Part shown: positions 18,116 to 28,548 of the stretch, piece by piece
Layout of the letters: each line of letters starts with the position of its first letter
Numbering within the stretch: the stretch's first letter is position 1
Assembly (NCBI RefSeq): GCF_009755815.1
Contig: NZ_WRPK01000001.1
Span: forward strand, 682,001-746,000
DNA length: 64,000 bases
Reading direction: 5' to 3'
From: Flavisphingomonas formosensis
Lineage (GTDB): Bacteria; Pseudomonadota; Alphaproteobacteria; Sphingomonadales; Sphingomonadaceae
Notes under the pieces: generated by a model
What the model was told of the DNA's origin: nothing
The model's input: only the letters and a program-made list of their open reading frames with translations
The model's database searches: none
Translations under genes and position numbers: made by a program

Positions 18116-18781
18116 ATGGCCGAACCGATCATCCTCGCCATTCCCAAGGGACGCATTCTCTCTGAGGCGCTGCCGCTGCTCGCACGCGTCGGCATCGTGC
18201 CGGAAGCGGCTTTCTCCGACGAGAATAGCCGCGCGCTGCGGTTCGCTACGAATCGGCCCGATATCGCGATCATCCGTGTGCGCGCCTTCGACGTCGCTAC
18301 CTTCGTCGCCCATGGCGCTGCGCAGATCGGCATCGTCGGCTCCGACGTGCTGATGGAGTTCGATTATTCGGAGCTCTACGCTCCGGTGGATCTCGATATC
18401 GGTCATTGCCGCCTGTCGATCGCCGAGCCGGCGGCGATGGCGGCTTCGGACGATCCGCGCGAATGGAGCCACGTCCGCGTAGCGACCAAATATCCCTATC
18501 TGACGCGCAAGCATTTCGAGGCACGAGGCGTGCAGGCCGAATGCGTGAAGCTCAATGGCGCGATGGAGATCGCGCCGGAGCTGGGCCTTGCCGGCCGCAT
18601 CGTCGATCTCGTCTCCTCCGGCAAGACGCTGAAGGAGAACGGCCTCGTCGAGGTCGAGGTAATCACCCAGGTCTCCGCTCGCCTGATCGTCAACCGCGCG
18701 GCATTCAAGACCCGCGCCGAGACGGTCGTCCCGCTGGTCGAGGCTTTCCGCGCCGCCGTGGGGCAAGCCCATGCCGCGTGA
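18116..18781 (+). CDS. hisG: ATP phosphoribosyltransferase, short form
   Basis: HisG catalyses the first committed step of histidine synthesis, joining ATP and PRPP. At 221 residues this is the short form, which in other bacteria needs HisZ as regulatory subunit. No hisZ is in the window. Motifs include the N-terminal [16 protein letters not shown], the substrate loop [13 protein letters not shown], and the PRPP-binding [16 protein letters not shown]. hisD follows after 41 bp. Confidence 0.95.
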   Translation: MAEPIILAIPKGRILSEALPLLARVGIVPEAAFSDENSRALRFATNRPDIAIIRVRAFDVATFVAHGAAQIGIVGSDVLMEFDYSELYAPVDLDIGHCRLSIAEPAAMAASDDPREWSHVRVATKYPYLTRKHFEARGVQAECVKLNGAMEIAPELGLAGRIVDLVSSGKTLKENGLVEVEVITQVSARLIVNRAAFKTRAETVVPLVEAFRAAVGQAHAA

Positions 18782-18822
18782 AATACGATACCTCCCTCTC
18801 ACGCTGGCGGGAGAGGGCTAGA

Positions 18823-20115
18823 ATGACCCTCCGCCTCTCCACCGCCGATCCCGATTTCGCGGCTGCGTTCGCTGCGCTCGTCAATGCGCGGCGCGAGGCG
18901 GATGAGGATGTGTCGCGGGACGTGACCGCGATCGTCGCTGCCGTGCGAGCGACGGGTGACGCGGCGGTTGCCGATTATACGCGCCGTTTCGACCGGCATG
19001 ATCTGGACGTCTCGGGCTGGCAGGTGACGCGCGAGGAGCGGCAGGCGGCGCTCGCCTCTCTAACGCCGGACCTGCGCGCCGCGTTGGACCTCGCGGCGGC
19101 GCGCATCCGTGCCTATCACGCCGTGCAGCGCCCCGCGGACAGCGAAACGGTGGATGCCGCCGGCGTGCGCATGGGCGCGCGCTGGAGGGCGGTCGAGGCT
19201 GCAGGCCTCTATGTGCCGGGCGGCCGCGCGGCCTATCCCTCCTCTGTCCTGATGAACGCCATTCCGGCGAAGGTTGCCGGCGTCGGCCGGCTTGCGATGG
19301 TGACGCCGACGCCGGACGGGACGATCAACCCGCTGGTGCTTGCCGCGGCCGAAATCGCCGGCATCGACGAGGTCTGGCGGGTCGGCGGTGCGCAGGCGAT
19401 CGCCGCGCTCGCTTACGGCACCGATCGGATCGCGCCGGTCGACGTCATTGTCGGCCCGGGCAATGCCTGGGTGGCCGAGGCCAAGCGCCAGCTCTACGGC
19501 GTCGTCGGCATCGACATGGTGGCGGGCCCTTCCGAGATCGTCGTGGTCGCTGATGGCGCCAACGATCCCGAGTGGATCGCGGCGGACCTGCTCAGCCAGG
19601 CCGAGCATGATCCGACCAGTCAGTCGATCCTGTTCACCGACGATGCCGTGTTCGCCGATGCGGCCGCAGCCGCGGTTGCGCGCCAGCTCGATACTCTCTC
19701 GACCGGCGCGACCGCGAAGGCGAGTTGGGGCGACAATGGCGCGATCATTCTCGTCTCGACGCTCGATGAGGCCATGCCGCTGGTCGATCGGCTCGCGCCC
19801 GAGCATCTCGAGCTCGCCGTCGCCGATCCCGAGCCGCTGTTTACGCGCGTGCGCCATGCCGGCTCGGTGTTCCTCGGCCGTCACACGCCCGAGGCCGTGG
19901 GTGATTATGTCGGCGGGCCGAACCATGTGCTGCCCACCGGCCGGCGAGCGCGCTTCTCCTCGGGGCTGTCGGTGCTGGATTTCATGAAGCGGACCAGCTT
20001 CCTCGCTTGCGACGCTGCGAGCATCGCCGCGATCGGGCCGGCCGCCGTCGCACTGGCCGAAGCCGAGGGTCTGCCTGCGCATGCCGCCTCTGTGGCGGTA
20101 AGGCTTAAGCGGTAG
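18823..20115 (+). CDS. hisD: Histidinol dehydrogenase
   Basis: The 430-residue zinc enzyme oxidises L-histidinol twice to histidine with NAD+. The start was placed at the ATG at 18823 (MTLRLSTADPDFAAAF), because the longer frame from 18406 runs inside hisG. Family motifs are GLYVPGGRAAYPSSVLMNAIPA (near 135), DMVAGPSEIVVVAD, the catalytic E/H in LLSQAEHDPTSQ, and VGGPNHVLPTGRRARFSSGL. The hisG-hisD gap contains a GAGAGGG palindrome fragment and the hisD ribosome-binding site. Confidence 0.96.
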   Translation: MTLRLSTADPDFAAAFAALVNARREADEDVSRDVTAIVAAVRATGDAAVADYTRRFDRHDLDVSGWQVTREERQAALASLTPDLRAALDLAAARIRAYHAVQRPADSETVDAAGVRMGARWRAVEAAGLYVPGGRAAYPSSVLMNAIPAKVAGVGRLAMVTPTPDGTINPLVLAAAEIAGIDEVWRVGGAQAIAALAYGTDRIAPVDVIVGPGNAWVAEAKRQLYGVVGIDMVAGPSEIVVVADGANDPEWIAADLLSQAEHDPTSQSILFTDDAVFADAAAAAVARQLDTLSTGATAKASWGDNGAIILVSTLDEAMPLVDRLAPEHLELAVADPEPLFTRVRHAGSVFLGRHTPEAVGDYVGGPNHVLPTGRRARFSSGLSVLDFMKRTSFLACDAASIAAIGPAAVALAEAEGLPAHAASVAVRLKR

Positions 20116-20425
20116 CTTCACACTCTTCATCCGACGAAAATCGGGATCCGTTCGGCGCTATGCTGCAGGATGGGCGCGGCGGTGCGCCTGCCATCGTCCG
20201 GCGTGGATGGACCCCGACTTTCGTCGCGCTGACGGGGCGGCGGTGGCTACCATGCCTTTTCTTCCCAGGAATGCCGTTGTCGCAACGGGAAATCACGATT
20301 GCATTTAACGCAATTGACGGTGACGCGTTCTGCGCTTGCGACGAAGCGTTGGAATCCCCATCTGAGTTGTGCAGTGCACAATGGCGCTGAACGGGGCGGG
20401 GATGCCCCATTTGGGAGTAAAGACA
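20116..20425. other. Intergenic region hisD to small ORF
   Basis: This 310-bp stretch has no convincing gene. The ORFs crossing it lack family features and Shine-Dalgarno signals. Close to its right end is TTGTGC-AGT-GCACAA (near 20366-20380), a 6-bp inverted repeat that could be an operator for the small ORF. A GGGG-ATG-CCCC mini-hairpin follows. Confidence 0.5.
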
Positions 20426-20509
20426 GTGAAGATGTTCGAGCAGGCCGCGACCTTTGCGATCGCGGTAGCGGCGCAGATGTTGGCCATCGGAGTCATCCTG
20501 ACCAACTGA
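20426..20509 (+). CDS. Small hydrophobic peptide, 27 residues
   Basis: A GTG at 20426 opens a 27-codon ORF, with GGGAG eight bases upstream (20413-20417). An ATG two codons later has poorer spacing. The product starts (M)KMFEQAATFAIAVAAQ and ends MLAIGVILTN. One uninterrupted hydrophobic helix covers residues 7-25, so it should insert in the inner membrane. A GC hairpin follows 14 bp after the stop. No homologue could be named. Confidence 0.55.
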   Translation: MKMFEQAATFAIAVAAQMLAIGVILTN

Positions 20510-20522
20510 GCGACGCTTGGGG

Positions 20523-20552
20523 TCCCGCTTGCCGCGTAGCGCGGCGGCGGGA
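20523..20552. terminator. Hairpin between small ORF and rsh
   Basis: GCCGCG/CGCGGC (20531-20545, loop TAG) sits inside an outer stem TCCCGC/GCGGGA. The following bases are pyrimidine-rich but not a U run. It sits between the small ORF (+) and the end of rsh (-), so it is a probable bidirectional terminator. Confidence 0.5.
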
Positions 20553-20627
20553 TATTCCCTTTCCCCTCCCGCTTATTTTGCAATGCAGCGTGATCTCAAT
20601 TCGCTGCTGCTCCGATCACCGAAACGT

Positions 20628-22718
20628 CTAGATCCGCTCCGCCTGCGAGACCGCATCCGCCGCCCGCAACGCCGCCAGGATGCGCATGACATGCTGGCGG
20701 TCATGCACTTCGATGCTCACCTGATAGGTGTGGAAGCTTGGGTCGCGGTGGGTGAGCGCCAGGTTCACGATATTGGCGCCGTGCGCGCCCAGAATGCTGG
20801 CCATAACGCCCAGCGATCCCGCCTCGTTCTTGACGATCACCGACAGCTGCGCCGTGCCGCCGTCCGCCTTGTCGCCCCAGGCGAGGTCGACCCAGTCGGC
20901 GTCGACGCCCTCGGCCAGCTGCGGGCAATAGATGGTATGCACCTCCACGCCCTCGCCTGGACGGCGCAGGCCGACGATACGGTCGCCCGGCACCGGATGG
21001 CAGCAGGGCGCGAGGGTGAAGGCTACGCCTGGCGTCAGGCCCTTGATCGAGATCGGTGCGCGCTGCGAGCGCAGGCTGGCAGGCGCGTCCGCACCGGCGG
21101 AGCCCGGCATCAGCGCTTCCATCACCGCGGCATCAGTGAGCGTCTGGCGCGCTATGGCGATCATCAGCGCGTCGGCATCGGGCAGGTTGAGCCGCTTGAG
21201 TGCATGGCCCAGTGCCTCGGGCGCGAGCTGCGCGGGCAGGCGGCGGACGATCTCGTCATAGAATTTGCGGCCGAGCGCGACCGTGTCGTCCCGCTCCTTG
21301 TGGCGCACGAAGCGGCGGATGGCGGCGCGTGCCTTGCCGGTGACCACGAAATTCATCCAGGCTGCTTCGGGTTCCTGCGCCTTGGAGCGGAGGATCTGCA
21401 CCTGATCTCCATTCTCGATTGGCGTGCGTAGCGGCACCACGCGGCCGTTGATCTTCGCGCCCACCGTCTGGTCGCCAAGGTCGGTGTGCAGCGCATAGGC
21501 GAAATCGACCGGCGTCGCCCCCTTGGGAAGCTGGATCAGCTCGCCGGTGGGCGTGAAGGCGAAGATGCGATCCTGATACATCGCCATGCGGGTATGCTCG
21601 AGCAGCTCTTCCGGGCTCTCGGCATGGTCGAGTATCTCTATGAGATCGCGGATCCAGCTCGTCTGGCCATCGGGCTTTGCCGCCTTGATCTTGTAGGCCC
21701 AATGCGCCGCGAGGCCATATTCGGCCTGGGCATGCATCTCCTCGCTGCGGATCTGGATTTCGATCCGCGCCTTCTCGTTATGGATGACCGAGGTGTGCAG
21801 CGAGCGATAGCCATTGCGCTTGGGCGTCGAGATATAATCCTTGAAGCGGCCGGGCACCATCGGCCAGCGCTGATGGATCACGCCGAGCGTGCGGTAGCAT
21901 TCGGCCTCATCCTTCACGATCACGCGGAACGCCATCACGTCGGAAAGCTGCTCGAAGCTGATGTGGCGCTCCGCCATCTTGCGCCAGATCGAATAGGGGT
22001 GCTTTTCGCGCCCCGTCACCTCGGCCTTGATCTGCGCACGGCCGAGCAGCAGCCGAAGTCCCGAGCTGATCCGTGCGATCTGATCGCCGCCGCCCTCGTG
22101 CAGCTGCTCCAAGCGCTTGGAGATGGAGGCATAGGCTTCCGGTTCCAGCTCGCGGAAGGCGAGCGTCTGCATCTCCTTCATGAACTCGTACATGCCGATC
22201 CGCTCGGCGAGCGGGGCATAGATGTCCATCGTCTCGCGCGCGATCCGGCGGCGCTTGTTCGCGTCGGGGATGAAGTGGAGCGTACGCATGTTGTGCAGCC
22301 GGTCGGCCAGCTTGACCAGCAGCACGCGGATGTCGTCCGACATGGCGAGCAGGAACTTGCGCAGATTCTCCGCCGCGCGCTCATTTTCGGTCTGCGCCTC
22401 GATCTTCGAGAGCTTGGTGACGCCGTCGACCAGCCGGGCGACGTTCGGGCCGAAGCTCTTCTCGATCTGCTCCTGCGTGGCGACCGTATCCTCGATCGTA
22501 TCGTGCAGGATCGCGGTGGCGATCGTCTCGTCGTCGAGATGCAGGTCGGTCAGGATGCCCGCCACCTCGATCGGATGGCTGAAATAAGGATCGCCGCTCG
22601 CGCGTTTCTGGCTGCCGTGGGCCTGCATGGAGAACACATAGGCGCGATTGAGCAAGGCCTCGTCGGCCTCCGGATCGTAGCTCAGCACACGATCGACGAG
22701 TTCATATTGTCTCAACAC
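20628..22718 (-). CDS. rsh: Bifunctional (p)ppGpp synthetase/hydrolase Rsh (SpoT/RelA)
   Basis: This is the single long RelA/SpoT homologue that makes and degrades the stringent-response alarmone, about 696 residues. The HD hydrolase motif is AILHDTIEDT. The synthetase region contains YISTPKRNGYRSLHTSV. A TGS domain (FTPTGELIQLPKGATPVDFA) and a C-terminal ACT domain (LSVIVKNEAGSLGVMASIL) sense starvation. The start was chosen at the GTG at 22718, giving LRQYELVDRVLSYDPEADEA, the usual sphingomonad N-terminus. The upstream ATG at 22754 adds 12 atypical residues. Confidence 0.96.
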   Translation of the reverse strand: MLRQYELVDRVLSYDPEADEALLNRAYVFSMQAHGSQKRASGDPYFSHPIEVAGILTDLHLDDETIATAILHDTIEDTVATQEQIEKSFGPNVARLVDGVTKLSKIEAQTENERAAENLRKFLLAMSDDIRVLLVKLADRLHNMRTLHFIPDANKRRRIARETMDIYAPLAERIGMYEFMKEMQTLAFRELEPEAYASISKRLEQLHEGGGDQIARISSGLRLLLGRAQIKAEVTGREKHPYSIWRKMAERHISFEQLSDVMAFRVIVKDEAECYRTLGVIHQRWPMVPGRFKDYISTPKRNGYRSLHTSVIHNEKARIEIQIRSEEMHAQAEYGLAAHWAYKIKAAKPDGQTSWIRDLIEILDHAESPEELLEHTRMAMYQDRIFAFTPTGELIQLPKGATPVDFAYALHTDLGDQTVGAKINGRVVPLRTPIENGDQVQILRSKAQEPEAAWMNFVVTGKARAAIRRFVRHKERDDTVALGRKFYDEIVRRLPAQLAPEALGHALKRLNLPDADALMIAIARQTLTDAAVMEALMPGSAGADAPASLRSQRAPISIKGLTPGVAFTLAPCCHPVPGDRIVGLRRPGEGVEVHTIYCPQLAEGVDADWVDLAWGDKADGGTAQLSVIVKNEAGSLGVMASILGAHGANIVNLALTHRDPSFHTYQVSIEVHDRQHVMRILAALRAADAVSQAERI

Positions 22719-22779
22719 GTTATTATGATGTGGCGGCGCGCGGCCGGTATGCAACTCTCGTCACTCTTTTCCCCGTCCT

Positions 22780-22850
22780 GTTGCAAAAATTCCACGCAAA
22801 GGCGACATTTCTCACCGGAGCGCGTTCCCCATTTGTGACGATTTTGCAAC
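22780..22850. promoter_or_regulatory. Inverted repeat GTTGCAAAA ... TTTTGCAAC
   Basis: The arms 22780-22788 and 22842-22850 are exact reverse complements with 53 bp between, in the 160-bp gap between rsh and the HxlR gene. The arm also occurs as GTTGCAAA at 11271 (before cobS) and 25783 (before the methyltransferase). It is a candidate binding site, possibly for the adjacent HxlR protein. Confidence 0.45.
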
Positions 22851-22879
22851 CCAGGCAAAAAAGGCCTATCTCAATCACC

Positions 22880-23380
22880 ATGACGATGCCGGATGAAAGC
22901 CGATTTGCGGCGCTGCGCTGCAGCTTGCCCGTTGCCCTGGAGGCGATGGGTGAGCGCTGGTCCTTCCTGATCCTGCGGGGCGCCTTCAACGGCCTATGCC
23001 ATTTCGAGGAATTTCAGGCTGCGCTCGGCATCGCACGGAACATTCTTTCGAACCGGCTCGCGAAGCTCGTCGAAAGCGGCATATTGGAACGGCATGGCTG
23101 CATCGATCGCCGCAAGGTGGAATATCGGCTGACCGAGAAGGGCAAGGCGCTGCTGCCCACGCTGGTCGCGCTGCGGCAATGGGGCGAGCGCTGGGGCAAT
23201 TGCGCGCCGGGCAACATGGTGCTCGTCGATTCGCGCGACGGCCTGCCGGTGGCCGAGATGGCGGTGCTGGCGGCCGATGGGCGCCAGCTTTTGCCCGAGG
23301 AGCTGCTTTGGGTGGATCGCGATCGCGTGCTGCCCTGCGGCCAGCGCGCGCTCGAGGACGTGCACGCCGCCGTCGGCTGA
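22880..23380 (+). CDS. HxlR-family transcriptional regulator
   Basis: The 166-residue winged-helix protein has CSLPVALEAMGERWSFLILR, FEEFQAALGIARNILSNRL and GCIDRRKVEYRLTEKG, the full HxlR signature. The start is the ATG at 22880, or the second one at 22886. The ORF extends back to 22730 but without conserved sequence. It is divergent from rsh, in whose upstream region two copies of GTTGCAAAA lie. HxlR proteins often sense electrophiles or redox stress, but no ligand can be deduced here. Confidence 0.88.
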   Translation: MTMPDESRFAALRCSLPVALEAMGERWSFLILRGAFNGLCHFEEFQAALGIARNILSNRLAKLVESGILERHGCIDRRKVEYRLTEKGKALLPTLVALRQWGERWGNCAPGNMVLVDSRDGLPVAEMAVLAADGRQLLPEELLWVDRDRVLPCGQRALEDVHAAVG

Positions 23381-23460
23381 GGAGCCGCAGGGCGGAATTA
23401 ACCGAAAGTCATGATGATATCCGGCCATACCGCTTCGATGCGGCCAATGGCGTCATAGCG

Positions 23461-23497
23461 CCCCGGAGTGGGCGCCGCTCCCCGGAGAGTGGCGCCG
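23461..23497. repeat. Two imperfect direct repeats after rpoZ
   Basis: CCCCGGAGTGGGCGCCG (23461-23477) is followed by CCCCGGAGAGTGGCGCCG (23480-23497). Internal complementarity (GGCGCC, CCGG) lets the pair fold into GC-rich hairpins. Lying 14 bp beyond the rpoZ stop, it is a plausible terminator between rpoZ (-) and the converging HxlR gene. Confidence 0.4.
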
Positions 23498-23510
23498 CCG
23501 GATTTGCGGA

Positions 23511-23852
23511 TCAGTCGTAATCCGGGCCGATATTCTGATTGCGCGGCGGCGCGGCGGCGGTAAGCCGAAGCGCTTCGGCCGAAGCCGCGAGGCTGCCGAT
23601 CTCGTCCGGAGCGTCGTCGTCGTCGATCTTCACGCGCTGCAGGCTGGAAATCACAGAATCCTGCAGGCGATCCGGCGTGATCGTCTCTTCCGCGATCTCG
23701 CGCAGGGCGACGACCGGGTTTTTGTCGCGATCGCGATCGAGTGTCAGCTCTGCGCCGCCGGAAATCTGCCGGGCGCGCTGGGCTGCGAGCAGCACCAGAT
23801 CGAACCGGTTGGGAATCTTGTCGACGCAATCCTCGACAGTGACGCGCGCCAT
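23511..23852 (-). CDS. rpoZ: RNA polymerase omega subunit
   Basis: The 113-residue product begins [20 protein letters not shown], the invariant omega N-terminus, followed by [14 protein letters not shown] and [14 protein letters not shown]. Omega assists RNA polymerase assembly and binds ppGpp in some bacteria, which fits its place near rsh. The ATG is at 23852. The open frame continues upstream to 25019 antisense to the phospholipase D gene, but that extension is a shadow. Confidence 0.97.
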   Translation of the reverse strand: MARVTVEDCVDKIPNRFDLVLLAAQRARQISGGAELTLDRDRDKNPVVALREIAEETITPDRLQDSVISSLQRVKIDDDDAPDEIGSLAASAEALRLTAAAPPRNQNIGPDYD

Positions 23853-23987
23853 TCGAACGCTCCGCTTAAACAGGGATAGTGGAAAGGCTGGGCCGCTATC
23901 AGCCGGGGGACGGAATGTCAATGAAAGGCGCGGCTTGCCCGTTGCGATCGCGCGGCGCATGGCGGTGCGGGTGTCGGAGAGGTGCGT

Positions 23988-25130
23988 GTGGGCGAGGTAT
24001 TCGAGGTAGAGGGAAACCGGCTCGCGCTGCTCGTGGAGGGGCCGGAGCGGCTCGAAGCGTTGATGGCGCTCATCGCCGAGGCGCGCGAAAGCCTTCGTCT
24101 GCTCTATTACATGTTCGAGCCCGATCGCGTGGGTGCCCGGGTGCGGGACGCGCTGATCGCTGCACTGGGACGGGGTGTATCCGTCTCGCTGGTGGTCGAC
24201 GGCTTCGGCAGCAGCGCATCGGATGGCTTTTTCCTGCCGCTCAAGGACGCGGGCGCCCGCGTCTGCCGTTTCGTGCCGCGCTGGGGCCGCAGATATCTCC
24301 TGCGCAATCACCAGAAAATGGCTATTGCGGATGGCGCGCGAGCGATTGTCGGCGGCTTCAACATCGCGGACGATTATTTCGCCGCCCGGCCGGGGCACGA
24401 GTGGCGTGACCTCGGCCTTGCCATCGATGGGCCGGAAATCCCGACGCTCTGTGGTTATTTCGACGCACTGGCGGATTGGGCGCGGCGCCCCGGCGCGACG
24501 ATGCGTGGCCTGCGCCGCGCACTCGATCGCTGGAGCGAGACCCGCGGCCGGACGCGCTGGCTGCTCGGCGGCCCGGCGCGCCGCCTCAGCCCGTGGGTGC
24601 GGGCGATGAAACATGATCTCAGCCGCTGTCGCCAGCTGGACATGATCACCGCCTATTTTGCCCCCAATCCGGCGATGCTTCGGCGGATCGAAAAAATCTG
24701 CGACCGCGGGGGCCAGGCACGCATCGTGACGGCCGCGAAATCGGATAACGGCGCGACGGTCGGCGCCGCGCGGCATTGCTATGCGCGGTTGTTGCGCCAT
24801 GGCGTGTCGGTCTGGGAATATCAGCCTGTGAAGCTGCACACCAAGCTCTTCGTGGTGGACGACATAGTCCATCTCGGCTCGGCCAATTTCGACATGCGCA
24901 GCCTCTATCTCAACCTCGAGATCATGCTGCGGATCAAGGACAAGGCCTTTGCGGATCATGTCCGCGCCTATGTGGAGGGCGAGCTCGGCTTCTCGCAGGA
25001 AATCACGCGGGAGGCGCATGCCCGCGCGAATGGCTGGTTCAACCGCCTGCGCTGGGGGATTGCCTATTTCATGGTCGCCGTGCTGGACTATGGCGTCGCG
25101 CGGCGGCTGAATTTCGGGATCGAGGGCTGA
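23988..25130 (+). CDS. Phospholipase D-family (cardiolipin synthase-like) protein
   Basis: The 380-residue product contains two HKD motifs, the catalytic pair of the phospholipase D superfamily. The first is [18 protein letters not shown] (near 108) and the second [19 protein letters not shown] (near 285). It has no N-terminal membrane helices, like ClsB/ClsC cardiolipin synthases. The start is a GTG: GGAGAGG at 23976-23982 fits the GTG at 23988 better than the one at 23982. It converges with a phospholipid-methyltransferase-like gene, and their stop codons share one TGATCA palindrome. Confidence 0.87.
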   Translation: MGEVFEVEGNRLALLVEGPERLEALMALIAEARESLRLLYYMFEPDRVGARVRDALIAALGRGVSVSLVVDGFGSSASDGFFLPLKDAGARVCRFVPRWGRRYLLRNHQKMAIADGARAIVGGFNIADDYFAARPGHEWRDLGLAIDGPEIPTLCGYFDALADWARRPGATMRGLRRALDRWSETRGRTRWLLGGPARRLSPWVRAMKHDLSRCRQLDMITAYFAPNPAMLRRIEKICDRGGQARIVTAAKSDNGATVGAARHCYARLLRHGVSVWEYQPVKLHTKLFVVDDIVHLGSANFDMRSLYLNLEIMLRIKDKAFADHVRAYVEGELGFSQEITREAHARANGWFNRLRWGIAYFMVAVLDYGVARRLNFGIEG

Positions 25131-25751
25131 TCAGTCCTTCCACGCCCAATAGAGCTGGGCAGGAGGGATGTTCCACAGCTCGACGTCATGGTCGATCCGC
25201 TCGAATTCCGGATCGAGGAAGTCGCGGACCTTGGGCGAGAATTGGTAGACGAGAAAGGCGCCGCCGACGCGCAGCGCGTTCGCCGTTTCAGCCGCGATCT
25301 TGGGGCCGATGCCGGCGGGAAGGGTCGAGAACGGCAGGCCCGACAGAACATAGTCGGCATGCTCGAAACCGTGATGCGCGATGATCTCGCGTACATCGGC
25401 CGCAGAGCCTTCCACCGCCACGAAGCGGGAATCGGTGATGCGGCGGCGCAGATAGCTTATGAAGTCGGGATTGGTGTCGATGGCGATCAACGTCGCATCG
25501 GGCGCCATGCGCTCCAAAATATGGCCACAGAAAGTGCCGACGCCGGGGCCATATTCCACGAAGAGCTTCGTGTTGGCCCAATCGACGCGGCTCAGCATCT
25601 TGTCGATCAGCTTGCCGGAGGAGGGGATGATCGAACCCACCATCACCGGATGCTTCAGAAAGCCGCGGAAGAACATCACCAGCGGGTGTTCGCCGCCTTC
25701 CAGCGCCTTGCGATTGCGCTTGCGTGCGGCTTCGGCCGGGGATGCGGTCAT
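25131..25751 (-). CDS. Class I SAM methyltransferase, phospholipid N-methyltransferase-like
   Basis: The 206-residue cytoplasmic methyltransferase has motif I VEYGPGVGTFCGHIL and the acidic strand LIAIDTNPDF. The N-terminal FFRGFLKHPVMVGSIIPSSG resembles the PmtA-like family that methylates phosphatidylethanolamine towards phosphatidylcholine, and rRNA adenine-methylase relatives. The neighbouring cardiolipin-synthase-like gene supports a membrane-lipid role. GTTGCAAA lies 32 bp upstream. Confidence 0.75.
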   Translation of the reverse strand: MTASPAEAARKRNRKALEGGEHPLVMFFRGFLKHPVMVGSIIPSSGKLIDKMLSRVDWANTKLFVEYGPGVGTFCGHILERMAPDATLIAIDTNPDFISYLRRRITDSRFVAVEGSAADVREIIAHHGFEHADYVLSGLPFSTLPAGIGPKIAAETANALRVGGAFLVYQFSPKVRDFLDPEFERIDHDVELWNIPPAQLYWAWKD

Positions 25752-25866
25752 GACAACTCCGTGGCGGACTGAATTGCCGTCCGTTGCAAATCATTGAACC
25801 AAAGGCAAGCGGCGTTGCCATGCGGACACGGTGAAACGAGGCCGCAACACCATGGTTCCGACGCCG

Positions 25867-25913
25867 GGCCGATCCGCCAAGGGGTTCAAACTCGTCCCCT
25901 TTTCGGATCGGCC
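25867..25913 (-). terminator. Strong hairpin after the Cdc48-like gene
   Basis: GGCCGATCCG (25867-25876) and CGGATCGGCC (25904-25913) form a 10-bp stem, with a second AAGGGG/CCCCTT stem inside. It lies 13 bp past the AAA+ gene stop and upstream of the methyltransferase. There is no U tail. It is the probable end of the upstream transcript. Confidence 0.6.
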
Positions 25914-25925
25914 GGGCGCCAGCGC

Positions 25926-28232
<2,307 letters not shown>

Positions 28233-28308
28233 AGCTAATTTCTCCGCTCAGCAGCGTAGATAAGCTCTCTCGAGGCGATTGCGATCCATAGCGATACGTC
28301 GGCGCAAC

Positions 28309-28370
28309 AAAAAAACGGGCCGGTCCCTTGGGGCCGACCCGAAAGTTTTAGGAGAGGATGCCTGAAAGGC
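28309..28370 (-). ncRNA. Candidate small RNA or leader attenuator with anti-SD loop
   Basis: Read leftwards, the RNA would start near 28370 with the small hairpin GCCUUUCAGGC. A single-stranded stretch with CCUCUCCU (28357-28350) follows. Next comes a GC stem (28341-28316; 12 positions, one mismatch, one G-U) and seven U residues (28315-28309). Hairpin, anti-Shine-Dalgarno stretch and intrinsic terminator is the architecture of many trans-acting bacterial sRNAs. A TTGCAC box (28405-28400), 17 bp and a weak CACATA could be its promoter. It may instead be an attenuator ahead of the Cdc48-like gene, which starts 77 bp further on. Confidence 0.5.
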
Positions 28371-28424
28371 CCGCTCTATGTGCGCTGCAGCGTATTTTTG
28401 TGCAAGTGCGAAGAGACGTAATAC

Positions 28425-28443
28425 GATTGCAGATTACGCAATC
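28425..28443. promoter_or_regulatory. LysR-type operator GATTGC-N7-GCAATC
   Basis: This perfect 6-bp dyad spaced by seven contains a T-N11-A motif, the hallmark of LysR-type binding sites. It lies 106 bp before the divergent LysR start. Its centre is about 64 bp upstream of the inferred start of the candidate small RNA, the usual recognition-site distance for a LysR-activated target. Confidence 0.5.
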
Positions 28444-28548
28444 ATAAAAGTGCCTGATTTGGTGAATAAGATCATCGGGGTGCCGCTAAACTGGGGGATG
28501 CGGCGCACAATGCAGGTGTAGGAATCAAGGCATTCCTGGAGGGTTGGC

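Noticed and set aside
20160-20390. 76-codon ORF after hisD, as a possible nusB remnant
   Set aside because: No NusB motif, no ribosome-binding site, and no resemblance to a known family.
23853-25019. Apparent long N-terminal extension of the omega subunit
   Set aside because: It runs antisense through the phospholipase D gene; only the last 113 codons match omega, beginning with its conserved MARVTVEDC.
28358-28447. Plus-strand mini-ORF (29 codons) with AGGAGAGG directly before its ATG
   Set aside because: The Shine-Dalgarno abuts the ATG with no spacer, the peptide has no features, and the minus-strand hairpin/U-tract reading explains the sequence better.
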